From: Nisaea acidiphila | GTDB lineage: Bacteria; Pseudomonadota; Alphaproteobacteria; Thalassobaculales; Thalassobaculaceae | Direction of reading: 5' to 3' | DNA length: 64,000 nt | NCBI RefSeq assembly: GCF_024662015.1 | Contig: NZ_CP102480.1 | Coordinates: forward strand, 4,644,501-4,708,500 | In this document: piece by piece, positions 26,315 to 35,985 of the stretch | Layout: each line of letters opens with the position of its first letter | Numbering within the stretch: the first letter of the stretch is position 1 | Program-made: the position numbers and the translations under genes | Notes under the pieces: model-generated | What the model saw: the letters and a program-made list of their open reading frames with translations, nothing else | Told to the model about the DNA's origin: nothing | Databases searched by the model: none

Positions 26315-28678
26315 TTACTCGGCCGCCTGCAGGGCAGACCAGATCTTCTCCGGCGTCGCCGGCATGCTTATATCGCGCACGCCCTTGTCCCAGAGCGCGT
26401 CGATGACGGCGTTGATCACCGCCGGCGGGGAGCCGATGGCTCCGACCTCGCCGACGCCTTTCACGCCGAGAGTGTTGTGGGTACAGAGCGTGCTCTGCGT
26501 CGCCACGTTGAAGGACGGCAGATTGTCGGCCCGCGGCATGGTGTAGTCCATGAAGGAGCCGGTCACCAATTGGCCGCTTTCGTCATAGACTGCGTTCTCG
26601 AGCAGCGCCTGCCCGATCCCTTGGGCGACACCGCCATGCACCTGGCCTTCGACGATCATCGGATTGATGACCCGGCCGATATCGTCGACCGCGGTGAAGT
26701 TCACGACCTCAACCGTGCCGGTATCCGGATCGATCTCGACCTCGCAGATATGGCAGCCTCCCGGATAGGTGAAGTTGGCGGGATCGTAGAACGCCTTCTC
26801 GTCCAGGCCCGGCTCAAGTTCGTCATGCGGGAAGTTGTGCGGAACGTAGGCTGTCAGCGCCACGTCGCCGAAGGCCATGGAGCGGTCGGTACCGGCGACG
26901 GTGAAGTTGCCGTCCTTGAACTCGATGTCCTCGGCCGAGGCTTCGAGCACATGGGCCGCGATTTTCTTCGCCTTGTCGATGATCTTGTCCACGGCACGGA
27001 TCAGCGCTTCGCCGCCGACCGCGAGCGAGCGGGACCCGTAGGTTCCCATCCCGAACTGCACCTTGTTGGTGTCGCCGTGGCTGATCTCGATATTCTCCAG
27101 CGGCAAGCCGAGCCGGTCGGAGACGAGCTGAGCGAAGGTCGTCTCGTGCCCTTGGCCGTGGCTGTGTGTGCCGGTGAACACCGTGACGGAGCCGGTCGGA
27201 TGGACCCGGACCTCGGCGGACTCGTAGAGCCCGGCACGGGCGCCGAGCGAGCCGACGACGGCCGACGGCGCGATGCCGCAGGCCTCCAGATAGGTCGAGA
27301 AGCCCATGCCGCGGAGCTTGCCTCGGCTTGCCGCCTCGGCTTTGCGGGCCGCGAAACCGTCAACGTCCGCGATCTTGGTCGCGGAGGAGAGGGTCGCCTC
27401 GTAGTCGCCGCTGTCATACTGCAGCGCGACCGGGGTCTGGTAGGGGAAGGCGTCGGCCGGAATGAAATTCCGGCGGCGGATCTCCACCTTGTCGATCCCG
27501 GTCTCGCGCGCCGCCTGATCGACGATGCGCTCGAGCAGGTAGGTAGCTTCCGGCCGTCCGGCGCCGCGATAGGCGTCGACCGGCACGGTGTTGGTGAAGA
27601 TCGCCTTCACATTGGCGTGGATCACCGGCGTGGTGTAGGTGCCGGCGAGCAGCGTTGCCGAGAGATAGGTCGGAACGCAAGGCGCGAAGGTGGAGAGATA
27701 GGCACCCATATTGGCCTTGGTCTGCACCTTGAGCGCCAGGAACTTGCCGTCCTTGTCGAGGGCCAACTCGGCGTGGCTGATATTGTCCCGGCCATGGGCG
27801 TCGGAGATGAAGCTCTCGGCCCGTTCCGCGACCCATTTGATCGGCCGACCGACTTTGGGCGCTGCCCAGGTGACGATGGCCTCCTCGGCGTAGTGATAGA
27901 TCTTGGAGCCGAATCCGCCGCCGACATCCGGCGCTACGACACGCAGCTTGTGCTCCGGAATGGAGAGCACGAAGGCGCCCATGAGCAGGCGAATCACGTG
28001 CGGGTTCTGGCTCGTTGTGTAGAGCGTGTATTCGCCCGTCGCCGGATCAAATTCGCCGACCGCGGCGCGCGGTTCCATCGCGTTCGGGACCAAGCGGTTG
28101 TTCACCAGGTCGATCTTGGTGACGTGTGCCGCCTTCGCGATCGCCGCATCCACCTCGGCTTCGTCGCCGATCTCCCAGTCGAAGCAGAGATTGGTGCCGA
28201 TCTCGTCATGCACCAGGCTCTTGTCCGTGAGCGCCGCGTCCATCGTTGCGGCCGAGGGTAGGATCTCGTAACCGACCTCGATCATTTCCGCGGCGTCCTT
28301 GGCCTGTGCGTAGGTATCCGCGATCACGACCGCGACCTGATCGCCGACATAGCGGACCTTGCCCTGAGCGAGTGGCGGGTGGCCGGGCTCGTGCATCGGC
28401 GTGCCGTCCTTGGAATGGACCTGCCAGCCGCAGGGCAGGGAGCCGACCTGCATGTCCTCGCCGGTAAAGACCGCCAGCACGCCGCTCGCGGCCTTGGCAG
28501 CGGATGTGTCGATCGACGTGATCTTCGCATGCGCGTGGGGGCTGCGCAGAATATAGGCGTAGCTCTGGCCCGGACGGTCGATATCGTCCGTATAGTGGCC
28601 TTTACCTGTCAGAAATCTGAAATCCTCGATCCGCTTCACCGAAGCGCCGATACCCGTACCGTTATTCCCGTCCGGCAT
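26315..28678 (-). CDS. coxL: Molybdenum hydroxylase large subunit (form II CoxL-like)
   Basis: 787 residues from the ATG at 28678, preceded by GGGAGGATAAA; an ATG at 28693 has no such site. Molybdopterin-binding segments are present ([29 protein letters not shown]), as is the C-terminal catalytic glutamate motif [13 protein letters not shown]. The active-site loop reads AYRGAGR, the form II signature, and not the AYxCSFR loop of true form I CO dehydrogenase. It should hydroxylate an aldehyde, purine-like or other small substrate. No maturation genes (coxDEF) are in the window. Confidence 0.92.
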   Translation of the reverse strand: MPDGNNGTGIGASVKRIEDFRFLTGKGHYTDDIDRPGQSYAYILRSPHAHAKITSIDTSAAKAASGVLAVFTGEDMQVGSLPCGWQVHSKDGTPMHEPGHPPLAQGKVRYVGDQVAVVIADTYAQAKDAAEMIEVGYEILPSAATMDAALTDKSLVHDEIGTNLCFDWEIGDEAEVDAAIAKAAHVTKIDLVNNRLVPNAMEPRAAVGEFDPATGEYTLYTTSQNPHVIRLLMGAFVLSIPEHKLRVVAPDVGGGFGSKIYHYAEEAIVTWAAPKVGRPIKWVAERAESFISDAHGRDNISHAELALDKDGKFLALKVQTKANMGAYLSTFAPCVPTYLSATLLAGTYTTPVIHANVKAIFTNTVPVDAYRGAGRPEATYLLERIVDQAARETGIDKVEIRRRNFIPADAFPYQTPVALQYDSGDYEATLSSATKIADVDGFAARKAEAASRGKLRGMGFSTYLEACGIAPSAVVGSLGARAGLYESAEVRVHPTGSVTVFTGTHSHGQGHETTFAQLVSDRLGLPLENIEISHGDTNKVQFGMGTYGSRSLAVGGEALIRAVDKIIDKAKKIAAHVLEASAEDIEFKDGNFTVAGTDRSMAFGDVALTAYVPHNFPHDELEPGLDEKAFYDPANFTYPGGCHICEVEIDPDTGTVEVVNFTAVDDIGRVINPMIVEGQVHGGVAQGIGQALLENAVYDESGQLVTGSFMDYTMPRADNLPSFNVATQSTLCTHNTLGVKGVGEVGAIGSPPAVINAVIDALWDKGVRDISMPATPEKIWSALQAAE

Positions 28679-28728
28679 TTTATCCTCCCTCATCCTGAAG
28701 CGGTTGTTCCGCTATTATTTTCAGGTAT

Positions 28729-29187
28729 TTAGACGCCGGCGGCCTGTTGCACCGCCTTGACGATATTGTGGTAACCCGTGCAGCGGCAGATGTTGCCTTC
28801 GAGCCATTCTCGAATTTCGTGCTCGCTCGGTTTCGGGTTCTTCTGCAAGAGGTCTACCGCGCTCATCACCATGCCGGGAGTGCAGAAACCGCACTGCAGG
28901 CCGTGATTATCCCGGAAGGCTTCCTGCATCGGATGCAGCGTGTCGCCGTCGGCAAGTCCCTCGATCGTCGTAACGTCGGCACCATCGGCCTGAACCGCCA
29001 GCATGGTGCAGCTCTTCACCGAATTGCCGTTCACATGGACGACGCATGCTCCGCACTGGCTGGTGTCGCAGCCGACATGGGTGCCGGTCAGACGCAGCTG
29101 TTCGCGGATAAATTGAACAAGAAGCGTGCGCGGCTCAACATCTCCGCTGACAGCTTTCCCGTTCACCGTCATGGATACGGTGGTCAT
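28729..29187 (-). CDS. coxS: Molybdenum hydroxylase [2Fe-2S] subunit (CoxS-like)
   Basis: 152 residues with both [2Fe-2S] clusters visible. The plant-ferredoxin type is in [15 protein letters not shown] (about 40-54) with a following SC. The helical-bundle type is CGFCTPGM together with [11 protein letters not shown]. It passes electrons from the molybdenum site to FAD. It is first in the SLM operon, 50 nt before the large subunit. The promoter should lie between 29188 and 29375, behind the coxG terminator. Confidence 0.94.
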   Translation of the reverse strand: MTTVSMTVNGKAVSGDVEPRTLLVQFIREQLRLTGTHVGCDTSQCGACVVHVNGNSVKSCTMLAVQADGADVTTIEGLADGDTLHPMQEAFRDNHGLQCGFCTPGMVMSAVDLLQKNPKPSEHEIREWLEGNICRCTGYHNIVKAVQQAAGV

Positions 29188-29377
29188 ATTGTCTCTCCCT
29201 GCAATCTCCCCAAGGCGTCGCTAGGGTCGACGCCCTCGGATCCCAAGATCCTGAATATGCCGAAAAGTTCGCGCCTTCCGACCTTGGCGCTCAGTCTCAC
29301 AGCCAATCGCGGTCGAGGTCAAGCGACGATAGAAGCGACGGCACATTCGTGATCGGGAGGTATCCGTTCGAATGAAA

Positions 29378-29407
29378 AACGGCGCGTGGACCGAGCCACA
29401 CGCCGTT
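29378..29407 (-). terminator. Rho-independent terminator of coxG
   Basis: A 12-bp stem with one mismatch (AACGGCGCGTGG/CCACACGCCGTT) and a 6-nt loop. Read on the minus strand it runs straight into GTTTTTCATT. It lies 36 bp beyond the coxG stop and before coxS, so coxG and coxSLM are probably separate transcripts. Confidence 0.78.
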
Positions 29408-29443
29408 ATGGACCGGCCGTCTCCGGCCGGGAAATTCAACCGC

Positions 29444-30070
29444 TTAGAAGGAAAGCGCGGTCATGGCGAACCAGATGAGGCTGCCGATCGCGACGACCGT
29501 CGTCAGCGCCGCCGTCCAGTGCAGGCCGTGATACTCGTTTTCCGCCGGGATGCCGTCTTTGGTCATGTCCTTGTCCTTCCCATGATCTGCCGTAACCGGG
29601 GCGGATGCCTCCGCCGCCGGCGCTTCGCTACCTTCTCCAACGACCTCGCTGAAGGTCTTGAAGAAATCGTTCGCCATTTTTTTCGCGGTCGAGTCGATCA
29701 GCCGCGCCCCAATCTGGGCGAGCTTGCCGCCGACCTGTGCGTTGACCTCGTATTTGAGCATCGTGCCGCCGTCGGCATCTTCCAGCGCCACCTTGGCACC
29801 GCCCTTTGCGAAACCGGCTGCTCCGCCTTTGCCCTCGCCGCTGATCGTGTAGCCGTTCGGCGGGTCGATGTCCGAGAGGGTCACCGCACCGGCGAAGCGT
29901 GCTTTCACCGGTCCGACCTTGGCCGCGACTTTCGCGTCGAAACCGGTGTCAGAAGTCCGGTTCACTTCCTCGCACCCGGGGATGCATTGCTTGAGCACCT
30001 CGGGATCGTTCAGCGCCTCCCATACTTTTTGCCGGGGCGCGGGGACGAGATACTCGCCGCTCATGTCCAT
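29444..30070 (-). CDS. coxG: CoxG-like SRPBCC-domain membrane-anchored protein
   Basis: 208 residues. The N-terminal SRPBCC domain (about 1-145) has MSGEYLVPAPRQKVWEALNDP and LKQCIPGCEEV, the CoxG family signature. A low-complexity Ala/Glu linker and one C-terminal transmembrane helix (about 187-206) follow. In carboxydotrophs CoxG anchors the CO dehydrogenase to the membrane, and a similar recruiting role is plausible here. It has its own terminator, and a palindrome about 84 bp upstream of the start may be its operator. Confidence 0.9.
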   Translation of the reverse strand: MDMSGEYLVPAPRQKVWEALNDPEVLKQCIPGCEEVNRTSDTGFDAKVAAKVGPVKARFAGAVTLSDIDPPNGYTISGEGKGGAAGFAKGGAKVALEDADGGTMLKYEVNAQVGGKLAQIGARLIDSTAKKMANDFFKTFSEVVGEGSEAPAAEASAPVTADHGKDKDMTKDGIPAENEYHGLHWTAALTTVVAIGSLIWFAMTALSF

Positions 30071-30153
30071 GGTGACGAACCTTTCTGCAAGAATCCAAAA
30101 CCTGCGGCGAAGCCCTTAACACTTTTCCTGCGACCGTTCCAGATCGGCACGGA

Positions 30154-30174
30154 ATATTGCAACCAGTGCAATAT
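30154..30174. promoter_or_regulatory. Perfect palindrome upstream of coxG / downstream of the antiporter operon
   Basis: ATATTGCA-N5-TGCAATAT: 8-bp arms without mismatch in a 110-bp gap. It lies 84-104 bp upstream of the coxG ATG and just after the antiporter operon stop on the same strand. There is no T-run next to it, which favours an operator over a terminator. The regulator is unknown. Confidence 0.45.
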
Positions 30175-30180
30175 CCGCCG

Positions 30181-31896
30181 TCAAACGGCCGAATAGCTGA
30201 CCACCAAGGCAACCAGCAGCAAGATTGCAACGAGGGCGACCGCGTTTCCGGTTCCGACCATGCGGCCATAGAGCCCGCCGGGCGCGAAAATTTCCGCAGA
30301 AAGCGATATGGCTGCACCAATGACGGTTCTTCCCACATTGGTGACATGGACATAACCGGTGTCGATCGCGCGGCCGAGCGCGAGGAGCTGACGCGGAAGC
30401 AAGCGCCGATAGACCCAGTCGAAATCGAGATTGGTCGATTTCAGCTCCGGCGGGTAGATCCGGGTGAGCATCAGCACGGTGAAGGCCAGTGCGGAGAACA
30501 TAAGCAACTGGAGTTGTGTGATCACGTGCGACGTCGTGTAAGGGACATAATCGACATCGTAGGGCAGCAGCGCATAGAGAGGTTCCGGCCAGACGCCGAT
30601 TCCGACGCAAAGTACCGCTGCGGCACCCATCGCGAGCAGCATGTTAACGGGCGCTTCTTTAGGGCGCTGGCCGCTGTCATGGGCGAAGAATGCGAAATAG
30701 GGAATCTTGATGCCGGAGTGGTGGAACACGCCGGCCGAGGCGAAGAGCAGGACACCCCAGACGAACCAGTATCCCTCCTTGCCGCTCGCCGACATGATCA
30801 GTGATTTCGAGACGAAGCCGGAAAACAGCGGGAAAGCGGAGATCGAGGCGGCGCCGACGACGCAGAAGATCATCGTCAGAGGCATGGTCTTGTAGAGCCC
30901 GCCGAGCTCCGAGCCCTTGCAGGTCCCGGTTCGGAACAGCACCGCGCCCATCGACATGAAGAGCAGTGCTTTATAGAGAATATGGCAGAAGGCATGCGCC
31001 GCCGTGCCGTTCAGCGCCAGCTCGCTGCCGATGCCGACCCCCACAACCATGAAGCCGAGCTGGTTGTTCAGGCTGTAGGCCAGCACACGCCGGAGGTCGT
31101 TCTCGATGACGGCATAGAAGATCGGAAAGGCGGTCATCGCCGCGCCGATCCAGATCAGCATCTCCGTGCCGGCGAAACCGCGGGCGAGAGTGTAGACCGC
31201 GAGCTTGGTGGTAAAGGCGGAGAGCACGACCGTGCCGGTCACCGTCGCTTCGGCATAGGCGTCCTGCAGCCAGTTATGCAGCAGCGGGAAGGCACACTTG
31301 ATGCCGAAGGCGAGCAGGATCAGCGGCGCGCCGGGCGCATCGAGGCCGAGATGGTCGAAAGCGATCGAGCCGGTCGCGTTCACGTGAACGATCAGCCCGG
31401 TCAGGAGGATGACGCCGGAGCCGACCTGAATGATCAGATAGCGCATGCCGGAACGGAAGGCGCTGTCGGTCCCGCTCGCCCAGATCAGGAAGACGGAGGA
31501 GATCGCCGTCAGCTCCCAGAACACAAAGAGCGAGATCATGTCTCCCGCGAGCGCGGCGGCAATGGCGCTGCCGGCATACACCTGAGCCGCGGTGCGCTGC
31601 ACCGGGTCTTCCTCGTGCCAGGCGTAGAGGTTTCCGAGGATCGCCGCGATCATGAAGATCGTCGCGAAAATCCGGGAAAGATTGTCTATCCGGAGCAGCT
31701 CCAGTTCGAAACCCAGGAAGCTGATGGCGCCATGCGATCCGTCCGGAAGCATGAAGATGTAGGCAAGGAGGACGGCCGGGAGGGCGAGCACGTAGATCCG
31801 CGCCACCCTAGCGCCGATGAACGGCACGAGAAGGCCGCCGAGCGCCAAAAGGATGCCCGGGCTCATGGGGAAGAGGAGATCAGCGATCATTGTCAT
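30181..31896 (-). CDS. Mrp-type antiporter subunit D homologue, third copy
   Basis: 571 residues, about 14 membrane helices, of the proton-translocating NuoL/M/N-MrpA/D family. The conserved glutamate in the fifth-helix region (LFVFWELTAISS) and the lysine in FGIKCAFPLLHNW are kept, and a second lysine lies in SAFTTKLAVYTLARG. The extra 75 C-terminal residues include another helix. It is the last gene of the operon and overlaps the preceding small gene by 17 nt. Together with the two other copies it gives three potential ion channels. A role equal to the N-terminal part of MrpA is possible. Confidence 0.9.
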   Translation of the reverse strand: MTMIADLLFPMSPGILLALGGLLVPFIGARVARIYVLALPAVLLAYIFMLPDGSHGAISFLGFELELLRIDNLSRIFATIFMIAAILGNLYAWHEEDPVQRTAAQVYAGSAIAAALAGDMISLFVFWELTAISSVFLIWASGTDSAFRSGMRYLIIQVGSGVILLTGLIVHVNATGSIAFDHLGLDAPGAPLILLAFGIKCAFPLLHNWLQDAYAEATVTGTVVLSAFTTKLAVYTLARGFAGTEMLIWIGAAMTAFPIFYAVIENDLRRVLAYSLNNQLGFMVVGVGIGSELALNGTAAHAFCHILYKALLFMSMGAVLFRTGTCKGSELGGLYKTMPLTMIFCVVGAASISAFPLFSGFVSKSLIMSASGKEGYWFVWGVLLFASAGVFHHSGIKIPYFAFFAHDSGQRPKEAPVNMLLAMGAAAVLCVGIGVWPEPLYALLPYDVDYVPYTTSHVITQLQLLMFSALAFTVLMLTRIYPPELKSTNLDFDWVYRRLLPRQLLALGRAIDTGYVHVTNVGRTVIGAAISLSAEIFAPGGLYGRMVGTGNAVALVAILLLVALVVSYSAV

Positions 31897-32164
31897 AATA
31901 ATCCTCGTCCCGCATCAGGAAGACCCGCATGAGCTTGGCGGCCAGAACCAGCCCGACGCACATGACGAAGCCGTAGATCGCGTAGAAGCCGAACCAGGAC
32001 TCGGCCGCGAAGTAGGGATGCTTGTGATAGAAGGCGTCCGCGACGAAGAGCAGCGCGCAGATCGCGACGAGCGCATAGACGATCTTCTTCACATTCGCCG
32101 GATTGTCGAGCCAGCGCGGCTCTTCGCCGGCGGGTTTAGAGTGATGTTGGCTATGCTCGCTCAT
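31880..32164 (-). CDS. Small two-helix membrane protein of the antiporter operon
   Basis: 94 residues. A charged, His-rich N-terminus (MSEHSQHHSKPAGEEPRW) is followed by two hydrophobic helices (about 26-45 and 58-82) and an acidic tail ending DEDYYDNDR. I know no named family, although small proteins of this kind recur beside Mrp-like operons. The 17-nt overlap with the third D-type subunit and the 10-nt gap to the second suggest an accessory or assembly subunit. Confidence 0.75.
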   Translation of the reverse strand: MSEHSQHHSKPAGEEPRWLDNPANVKKIVYALVAICALLFVADAFYHKHPYFAAESWFGFYAIYGFVMCVGLVLAAKLMRVFLMRDEDYYDNDR

Positions 32165-32174
32165 GACACCGGCC

Positions 32175-33665
32175 TCATTCGACGATCAGGCGCAGCAACG
32201 CGATGATCGCGTCGGCGTAGAAGAACAGGACGAAACAACCGAAAGCGGTCAGACACGGCGGCAGCACGCAGAGCAGTGGCGCCTCTTGAATGCCGCTCTT
32301 GGACGGAGCAACCGCGGCGCCGGCCGAGGCGGTCGCAAGTCCCGGCGCCGGTCGGAAGAAGCCTTTTGCAACGATCGGCATCAGGTAGGCGATATTGAGC
32401 AACGAGCTGACCATGTAAACGCCCACGACAATCAGCATGCCGGTCTCCGCGGCGCCGAGCGCCAGATACCACTTGCTCCAGGTTCCGGCGAGCGGCGGCA
32501 GGCCGATGATCGAGAAGGCGCCGATGCAGAAGGCCGCGAAGGTGAAGGGCATCTTGCGCCCAAGCCCCTGCATGTCGCTGATTTCGGTCTTGTGGGTGGC
32601 GACATAGATCGCGCCGGCGCACATGAAGAGGGTAATCTTGCCGAAGGCGTGGGTGGCAATGTGCAGCGCGCCGCCGAGGATCGCGTAATGGTTCGCGAGC
32701 GCCGCGCCGAGCACGATATAGGCGAGCTGGCTGATCGTCGAATAGGCGAGCCGGGCCTTCAGATTGTCCTTGCTCATCGCCACGAGCGAGGCCGCCAGAA
32801 GGGTGAACGAGGCGACCCAGATCAGCCAGTTCGACGCTCCGGTCTCGGCGAGGAAGTCGATGCCGAAAATATAGACCACGACTTTCAGCACGGTGAACAC
32901 ACCGGCCTTCACCACGGCGACGGCATGGAGCAGGGCGCTGACCGGGGTCGGCGCGACCATGGCGGAGGGGAGCCAGCGATGGAACGGCATCAGGGCCGCC
33001 TTGCCGATCCCGAACATGTAGAGCGCGAGCAGGAACGGCAGAAGTACCGGGTCGACCTTGCCGGAAAGGATGCCGCCGGCGGTGAAATCCAGTGTTCCGG
33101 CGGCGATCCAGGTCCAGATGATGGCGGCCAGCTGCAGGCCGATCGAGGTCCCGATCAGGATCCCGAGATAGATCCGCGCGCCCCGCTTCGCCTCCTCGGT
33201 CTCCTTGTGCGCGACCAGAGGATAGGTCGAGAGCGTGAGAACTTCGTAGAACACGAAGAGCGTGAACATGTTGCCCGCGAAGGCGATGCCCATGGCGCTG
33301 GAGATCGCGACGGTGAAGCACATGTAGAAGCGGGTCTGCTTCTTCTCGCCGTTGCCACGCATGTAGCCGATGGAATAGAGCGAGTTCACGATCCAGAGGC
33401 CGGACGCGATGCAGGCGAACAGCATGCCGAGCGGCTCGACCTCGAAGGAGAGCGAGAGGCCCGGCATCACCTCGATCAGATCGATGCTCGGCCGCGCGCC
33501 GTCGAGCACGTCGCTCAGCAGAGAGAGAACGATTGCAAAGAGTGCCACGGCCGTCACCAGCGTGACCGCTTCGCGCAGATTTGGCGATTTTCCGGTGAGC
33601 GCGATCAGCATCATGCCGACGAGCGGCAGGAAAAGGGTGGCGAGGATGGCGGTTTCGGCACTCAT
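32175..33665 (-). CDS. Mrp-type antiporter subunit D homologue, second copy
   Basis: 496 residues, polytopic, of the NuoM/MrpD family. The membrane glutamate (LFVFYEVLTLSTYPLV) and the lysines in GIGKAALMPFHRWLP and AVVKAGVFTVLKV are present, followed by STISQLAYIVLGAAL. It overlaps the first D copy by 4 nt. The retained charged residues point to a working ion path. A long opposite-strand open frame covers the same DNA but is a codon-bias shadow. Confidence 0.92.
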   Translation of the reverse strand: MSAETAILATLFLPLVGMMLIALTGKSPNLREAVTLVTAVALFAIVLSLLSDVLDGARPSIDLIEVMPGLSLSFEVEPLGMLFACIASGLWIVNSLYSIGYMRGNGEKKQTRFYMCFTVAISSAMGIAFAGNMFTLFVFYEVLTLSTYPLVAHKETEEAKRGARIYLGILIGTSIGLQLAAIIWTWIAAGTLDFTAGGILSGKVDPVLLPFLLALYMFGIGKAALMPFHRWLPSAMVAPTPVSALLHAVAVVKAGVFTVLKVVVYIFGIDFLAETGASNWLIWVASFTLLAASLVAMSKDNLKARLAYSTISQLAYIVLGAALANHYAILGGALHIATHAFGKITLFMCAGAIYVATHKTEISDMQGLGRKMPFTFAAFCIGAFSIIGLPPLAGTWSKWYLALGAAETGMLIVVGVYMVSSLLNIAYLMPIVAKGFFRPAPGLATASAGAAVAPSKSGIQEAPLLCVLPPCLTAFGCFVLFFYADAIIALLRLIVE

Positions 33666-35149
33666 TGCATCGCCCCCACGAGACCTTCTGCGGCGACACG
33701 GGCGACGGACACAGTAAAGTCGGCCTCAATACCGAAATAAAGATTGGCGCCGACGAGCACCCAGGTCGGTATCAGCATCGAGAGCGGCGCTTCCGTGACC
33801 GTCCGGCCGGGCACCGGTTCCTTGAGATAGGCGGTTTCGACGACCCGCCAGACATAGATCACCGCGAGCAGCGAACTGGCGACGATCAGAGCGACAATCC
33901 ACCAGGCTTCCTGCTCAAGCGCGGCTTGGATCAGGTACCACTTGCTGATGAAGCCGACGGTCAAGGGTACGCCGATCAGGCTGAGCCCCCCGACCACAAT
34001 GGCACTCATGGTCCAGGGCATCTGCCGGCCGATCCCGGCGAGGTCGCCGATATTGACCGAGCGGACCCGGAAGAAGACGCAGCCGAGCGCCATGAACAGC
34101 GCCCCCTTCATGAGCGCATGGTTGAATAGATGCAGCGTGGTCGCCATTACACCGGTCACGCTGAGGAACCCGAAGCCGAGCACCATGTAGCCGATCTGCG
34201 CGACGCTTGAGTAAGCCAGCATGCGTTTCAGATTGTATTGGTAGATCGCCGCAATCGACCCCGCGAACATGCCCGCGAGGGCGAGTGGAATGCCGACGGT
34301 TCCCGCCATCGGCGCGAGCAGCCCGGAACCGGTCCCGAACACCGTGAAGGAGAAGCGCAGCATCAGGTAGACGGCGGCCTTGGTCGCGGTCGCGGCCAGG
34401 AAGGCGGTTACCGCGCTCGGCGCATGGGTGTACGCGTTCGGAAGCCAGGCATGAAGCGGGAACAGGGCGAGCTTCAGCGCCAGCCCGACAACGACAAAAG
34501 CGAAGGCCACGTCGACAGTCCGGGTTTCCTCGATATCCGCCAGCCGGTTGGCAATGTCGGCCATGTTCAGGCTACCGGTCGCCATGTAGAGCAGCCCGAT
34601 GCCGATAACGAAGAAGGTCGCGCCGACAGTCCCGAGGATCAGGTAATTGTAGGCCGCGGTCAGCGCCCGGCGGTCCGTCGAGGCGCCGGCCGCAACAAGC
34701 ACGTAGGTCGAGAGCGACGAGACCTCGAGAAAGACGAAAACGTTGAAGGCGTCCGCCGTCGCCGTGATCCCGAGCAGCCCTGTCAGGCAAAGCAGGTAGG
34801 CGGTGTAGAGCAGGCTGTGCAGCTTCTCTGGCACTTCCGCCTCGAAGCTGCGCTTGGCGAATGGCAGTACGATCGAGGAAATGCCGGAAATGATCAGCAG
34901 GACGATGCCGTTGCTGGCGTCGACACGGTACTCGATGCCCAGGGGCGCAGCCCATCCGCCGAGTTCGTATACGAGCGGACCACTGGCCATGACCGTCTGC
35001 AGCAGGTGGATCGAGCAGAGAAACGCACCGATGCTGACGGCCAAGGTGAACAGCCAGGCGAGATTCCGTATTCGGAGCAGGGAACAGACTGGCGCGGCGA
35101 TCAGCGGTCCGACGACCTGAAGGACGGGAAGATGCTCGGCGCCGATCAT
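33662..35149 (-). CDS. mrpD: Mrp antiporter subunit D (first copy)
   Basis: 495 residues, about 14 helices, MrpD/NuoN-like. Key charged residues are seen in VFVFLEVSSLSTYVLV, LALKLALFPLHAWLPNAYTHAP and ATATKAAVYLMLRF, then SSVAQIGYMVLGFGF. It directly follows the NuoK-like MrpC gene with a 4-nt overlap, the standard Mrp order, so this copy is the best MrpD candidate. The complex should exchange Na+ or K+ for protons at the cytoplasmic membrane. Confidence 0.93.
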   Translation of the reverse strand: MIGAEHLPVLQVVGPLIAAPVCSLLRIRNLAWLFTLAVSIGAFLCSIHLLQTVMASGPLVYELGGWAAPLGIEYRVDASNGIVLLIISGISSIVLPFAKRSFEAEVPEKLHSLLYTAYLLCLTGLLGITATADAFNVFVFLEVSSLSTYVLVAAGASTDRRALTAAYNYLILGTVGATFFVIGIGLLYMATGSLNMADIANRLADIEETRTVDVAFAFVVVGLALKLALFPLHAWLPNAYTHAPSAVTAFLAATATKAAVYLMLRFSFTVFGTGSGLLAPMAGTVGIPLALAGMFAGSIAAIYQYNLKRMLAYSSVAQIGYMVLGFGFLSVTGVMATTLHLFNHALMKGALFMALGCVFFRVRSVNIGDLAGIGRQMPWTMSAIVVGGLSLIGVPLTVGFISKWYLIQAALEQEAWWIVALIVASSLLAVIYVWRVVETAYLKEPVPGRTVTEAPLSMLIPTWVLVGANLYFGIEADFTVSVARVAAEGLVGAMQ

Positions 35150-35544
35150 TGTGCCTCTCCCTTTGAGCCCGATTGCTCAGCCTTCATGACGGCGATGTTG
35201 AGGTCTTCCAGCTCGTCTTCCTCAATCGTGTTGTAGCTCTCCCTGATCCGCACCACGAGGGCGAGACCGAGCGCGGTCGTCGCGATACCAACCACGATGG
35301 CGGTGAGGATCAGCACATGCGGCAACGGGTTGGAGAAAAGTTCCGTCTCGCCCGTCAGGATGGGCGCGGTGCCGCCTTCGGCCTTGGCAAGCGAGATGTA
35401 GAAGAGGAAGACCGAGGTCTGAAAGACATTCAGCCCGACCAGTTTTTTCACCAGATTGCCGCGGGAGATGACGATGTAGAGCCCGAACAGCATCAGGGCG
35501 ACGACGACCCAGTAGTTATATTTGTCGAGTATGAGCTCAAGCAT
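35146..35544 (-). CDS. mrpC: Mrp antiporter subunit C (NuoK-like)
   Basis: 132 residues with three membrane helices, including LFGLYIVISRGNLVKKLVGLNVFQ and LPHVLILTAIVVGIATTALGLAL, the MrpC/NuoK pattern with a membrane-embedded acid expected in this subunit. It lies between mrpB (3-nt gap) and mrpD (4-nt overlap). Confidence 0.93.
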   Translation of the reverse strand: MLELILDKYNYWVVVALMLFGLYIVISRGNLVKKLVGLNVFQTSVFLFYISLAKAEGGTAPILTGETELFSNPLPHVLILTAIVVGIATTALGLALVVRIRESYNTIEEDELEDLNIAVMKAEQSGSKGEAQ

Positions 35545-35547
35545 GGC

Positions 35548-35985
35548 TTACCAGTCGTCGTCCTGAATGTCGTCGGTGCGTCCGGCATAGGCGAAAAAGA
35601 CCGCGATCATCACCGCGGTCACCGTCACGCCGACGCCGAATTCCACGACCAGAATGCCGAGATGCTGGCCGCCGGTCGGCGTCGAGGCGAGGACGTCGTA
35701 ATCTAGATAGGTGCCGCCGAGCAGGAGCGAGGCGATACCGGTCGCGGCATAGATCAGCAGCCCGAGTGGAACCAGGATCGCGAGCCAGCTTGCCGGGAAG
35801 GCCTTGCGGGCGGTTTCCACACCGTAGATCAGGGCGTAGAGGATGAAGGCCGCTGCAAAGATCACACCTGCCTGAAATCCTCCGCCCGGCCCGTAATCGC
35901 CGTGGAACTGAACATAGAGCGCATAAAGCAGGATGAAGGGGATCAGCAGCTTGGAGACCACGCGCAGGATCAGGTGATGCCTCAT
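35548..35985 (-). CDS. mrpB: Mrp antiporter subunit B (MnhB family)
   Basis: 145 residues with four predicted helices and the MnhB signature FHGDYGPGGGFQAGVIFAAA at about 28-47. In classical Mrp operons this domain also forms the C-terminal part of MrpA; here it is a stand-alone gene. It overlaps the upstream MbhD/E-like gene by 4 nt. Confidence 0.93.
   Translation of the reverse strand: MRHHLILRVVSKLLIPFILLYALYVQFHGDYGPGGGFQAGVIFAAAFILYALIYGVETARKAFPASWLAILVPLGLLIYAATGIASLLLGGTYLDYDVLASTPTGGQHLGILVVEFGVGVTVTAVMIAVFFAYAGRTDDIQDDDW

Noticed and set aside
26477-28261. A 594-codon plus-strand open frame
   Set aside because: It is antisense to the coxL-like gene, which carries all molybdenum hydroxylase motifs. 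The frame has no recognisable protein features.
25491-29187. Calling coxSLM a true aerobic CO dehydrogenase
   Set aside because: The large subunit has AYRGAGR, the form II loop, instead of AYxCSFR, and no coxDEF maturation genes are present.
32161-33740. Long open frames (over 520 codons) on both strands around the second D-type subunit
   Set aside because: The minus-strand 496-residue antiporter subunit is clearly real; the other frames are Arg/Gly/Glu-rich shadows of it.
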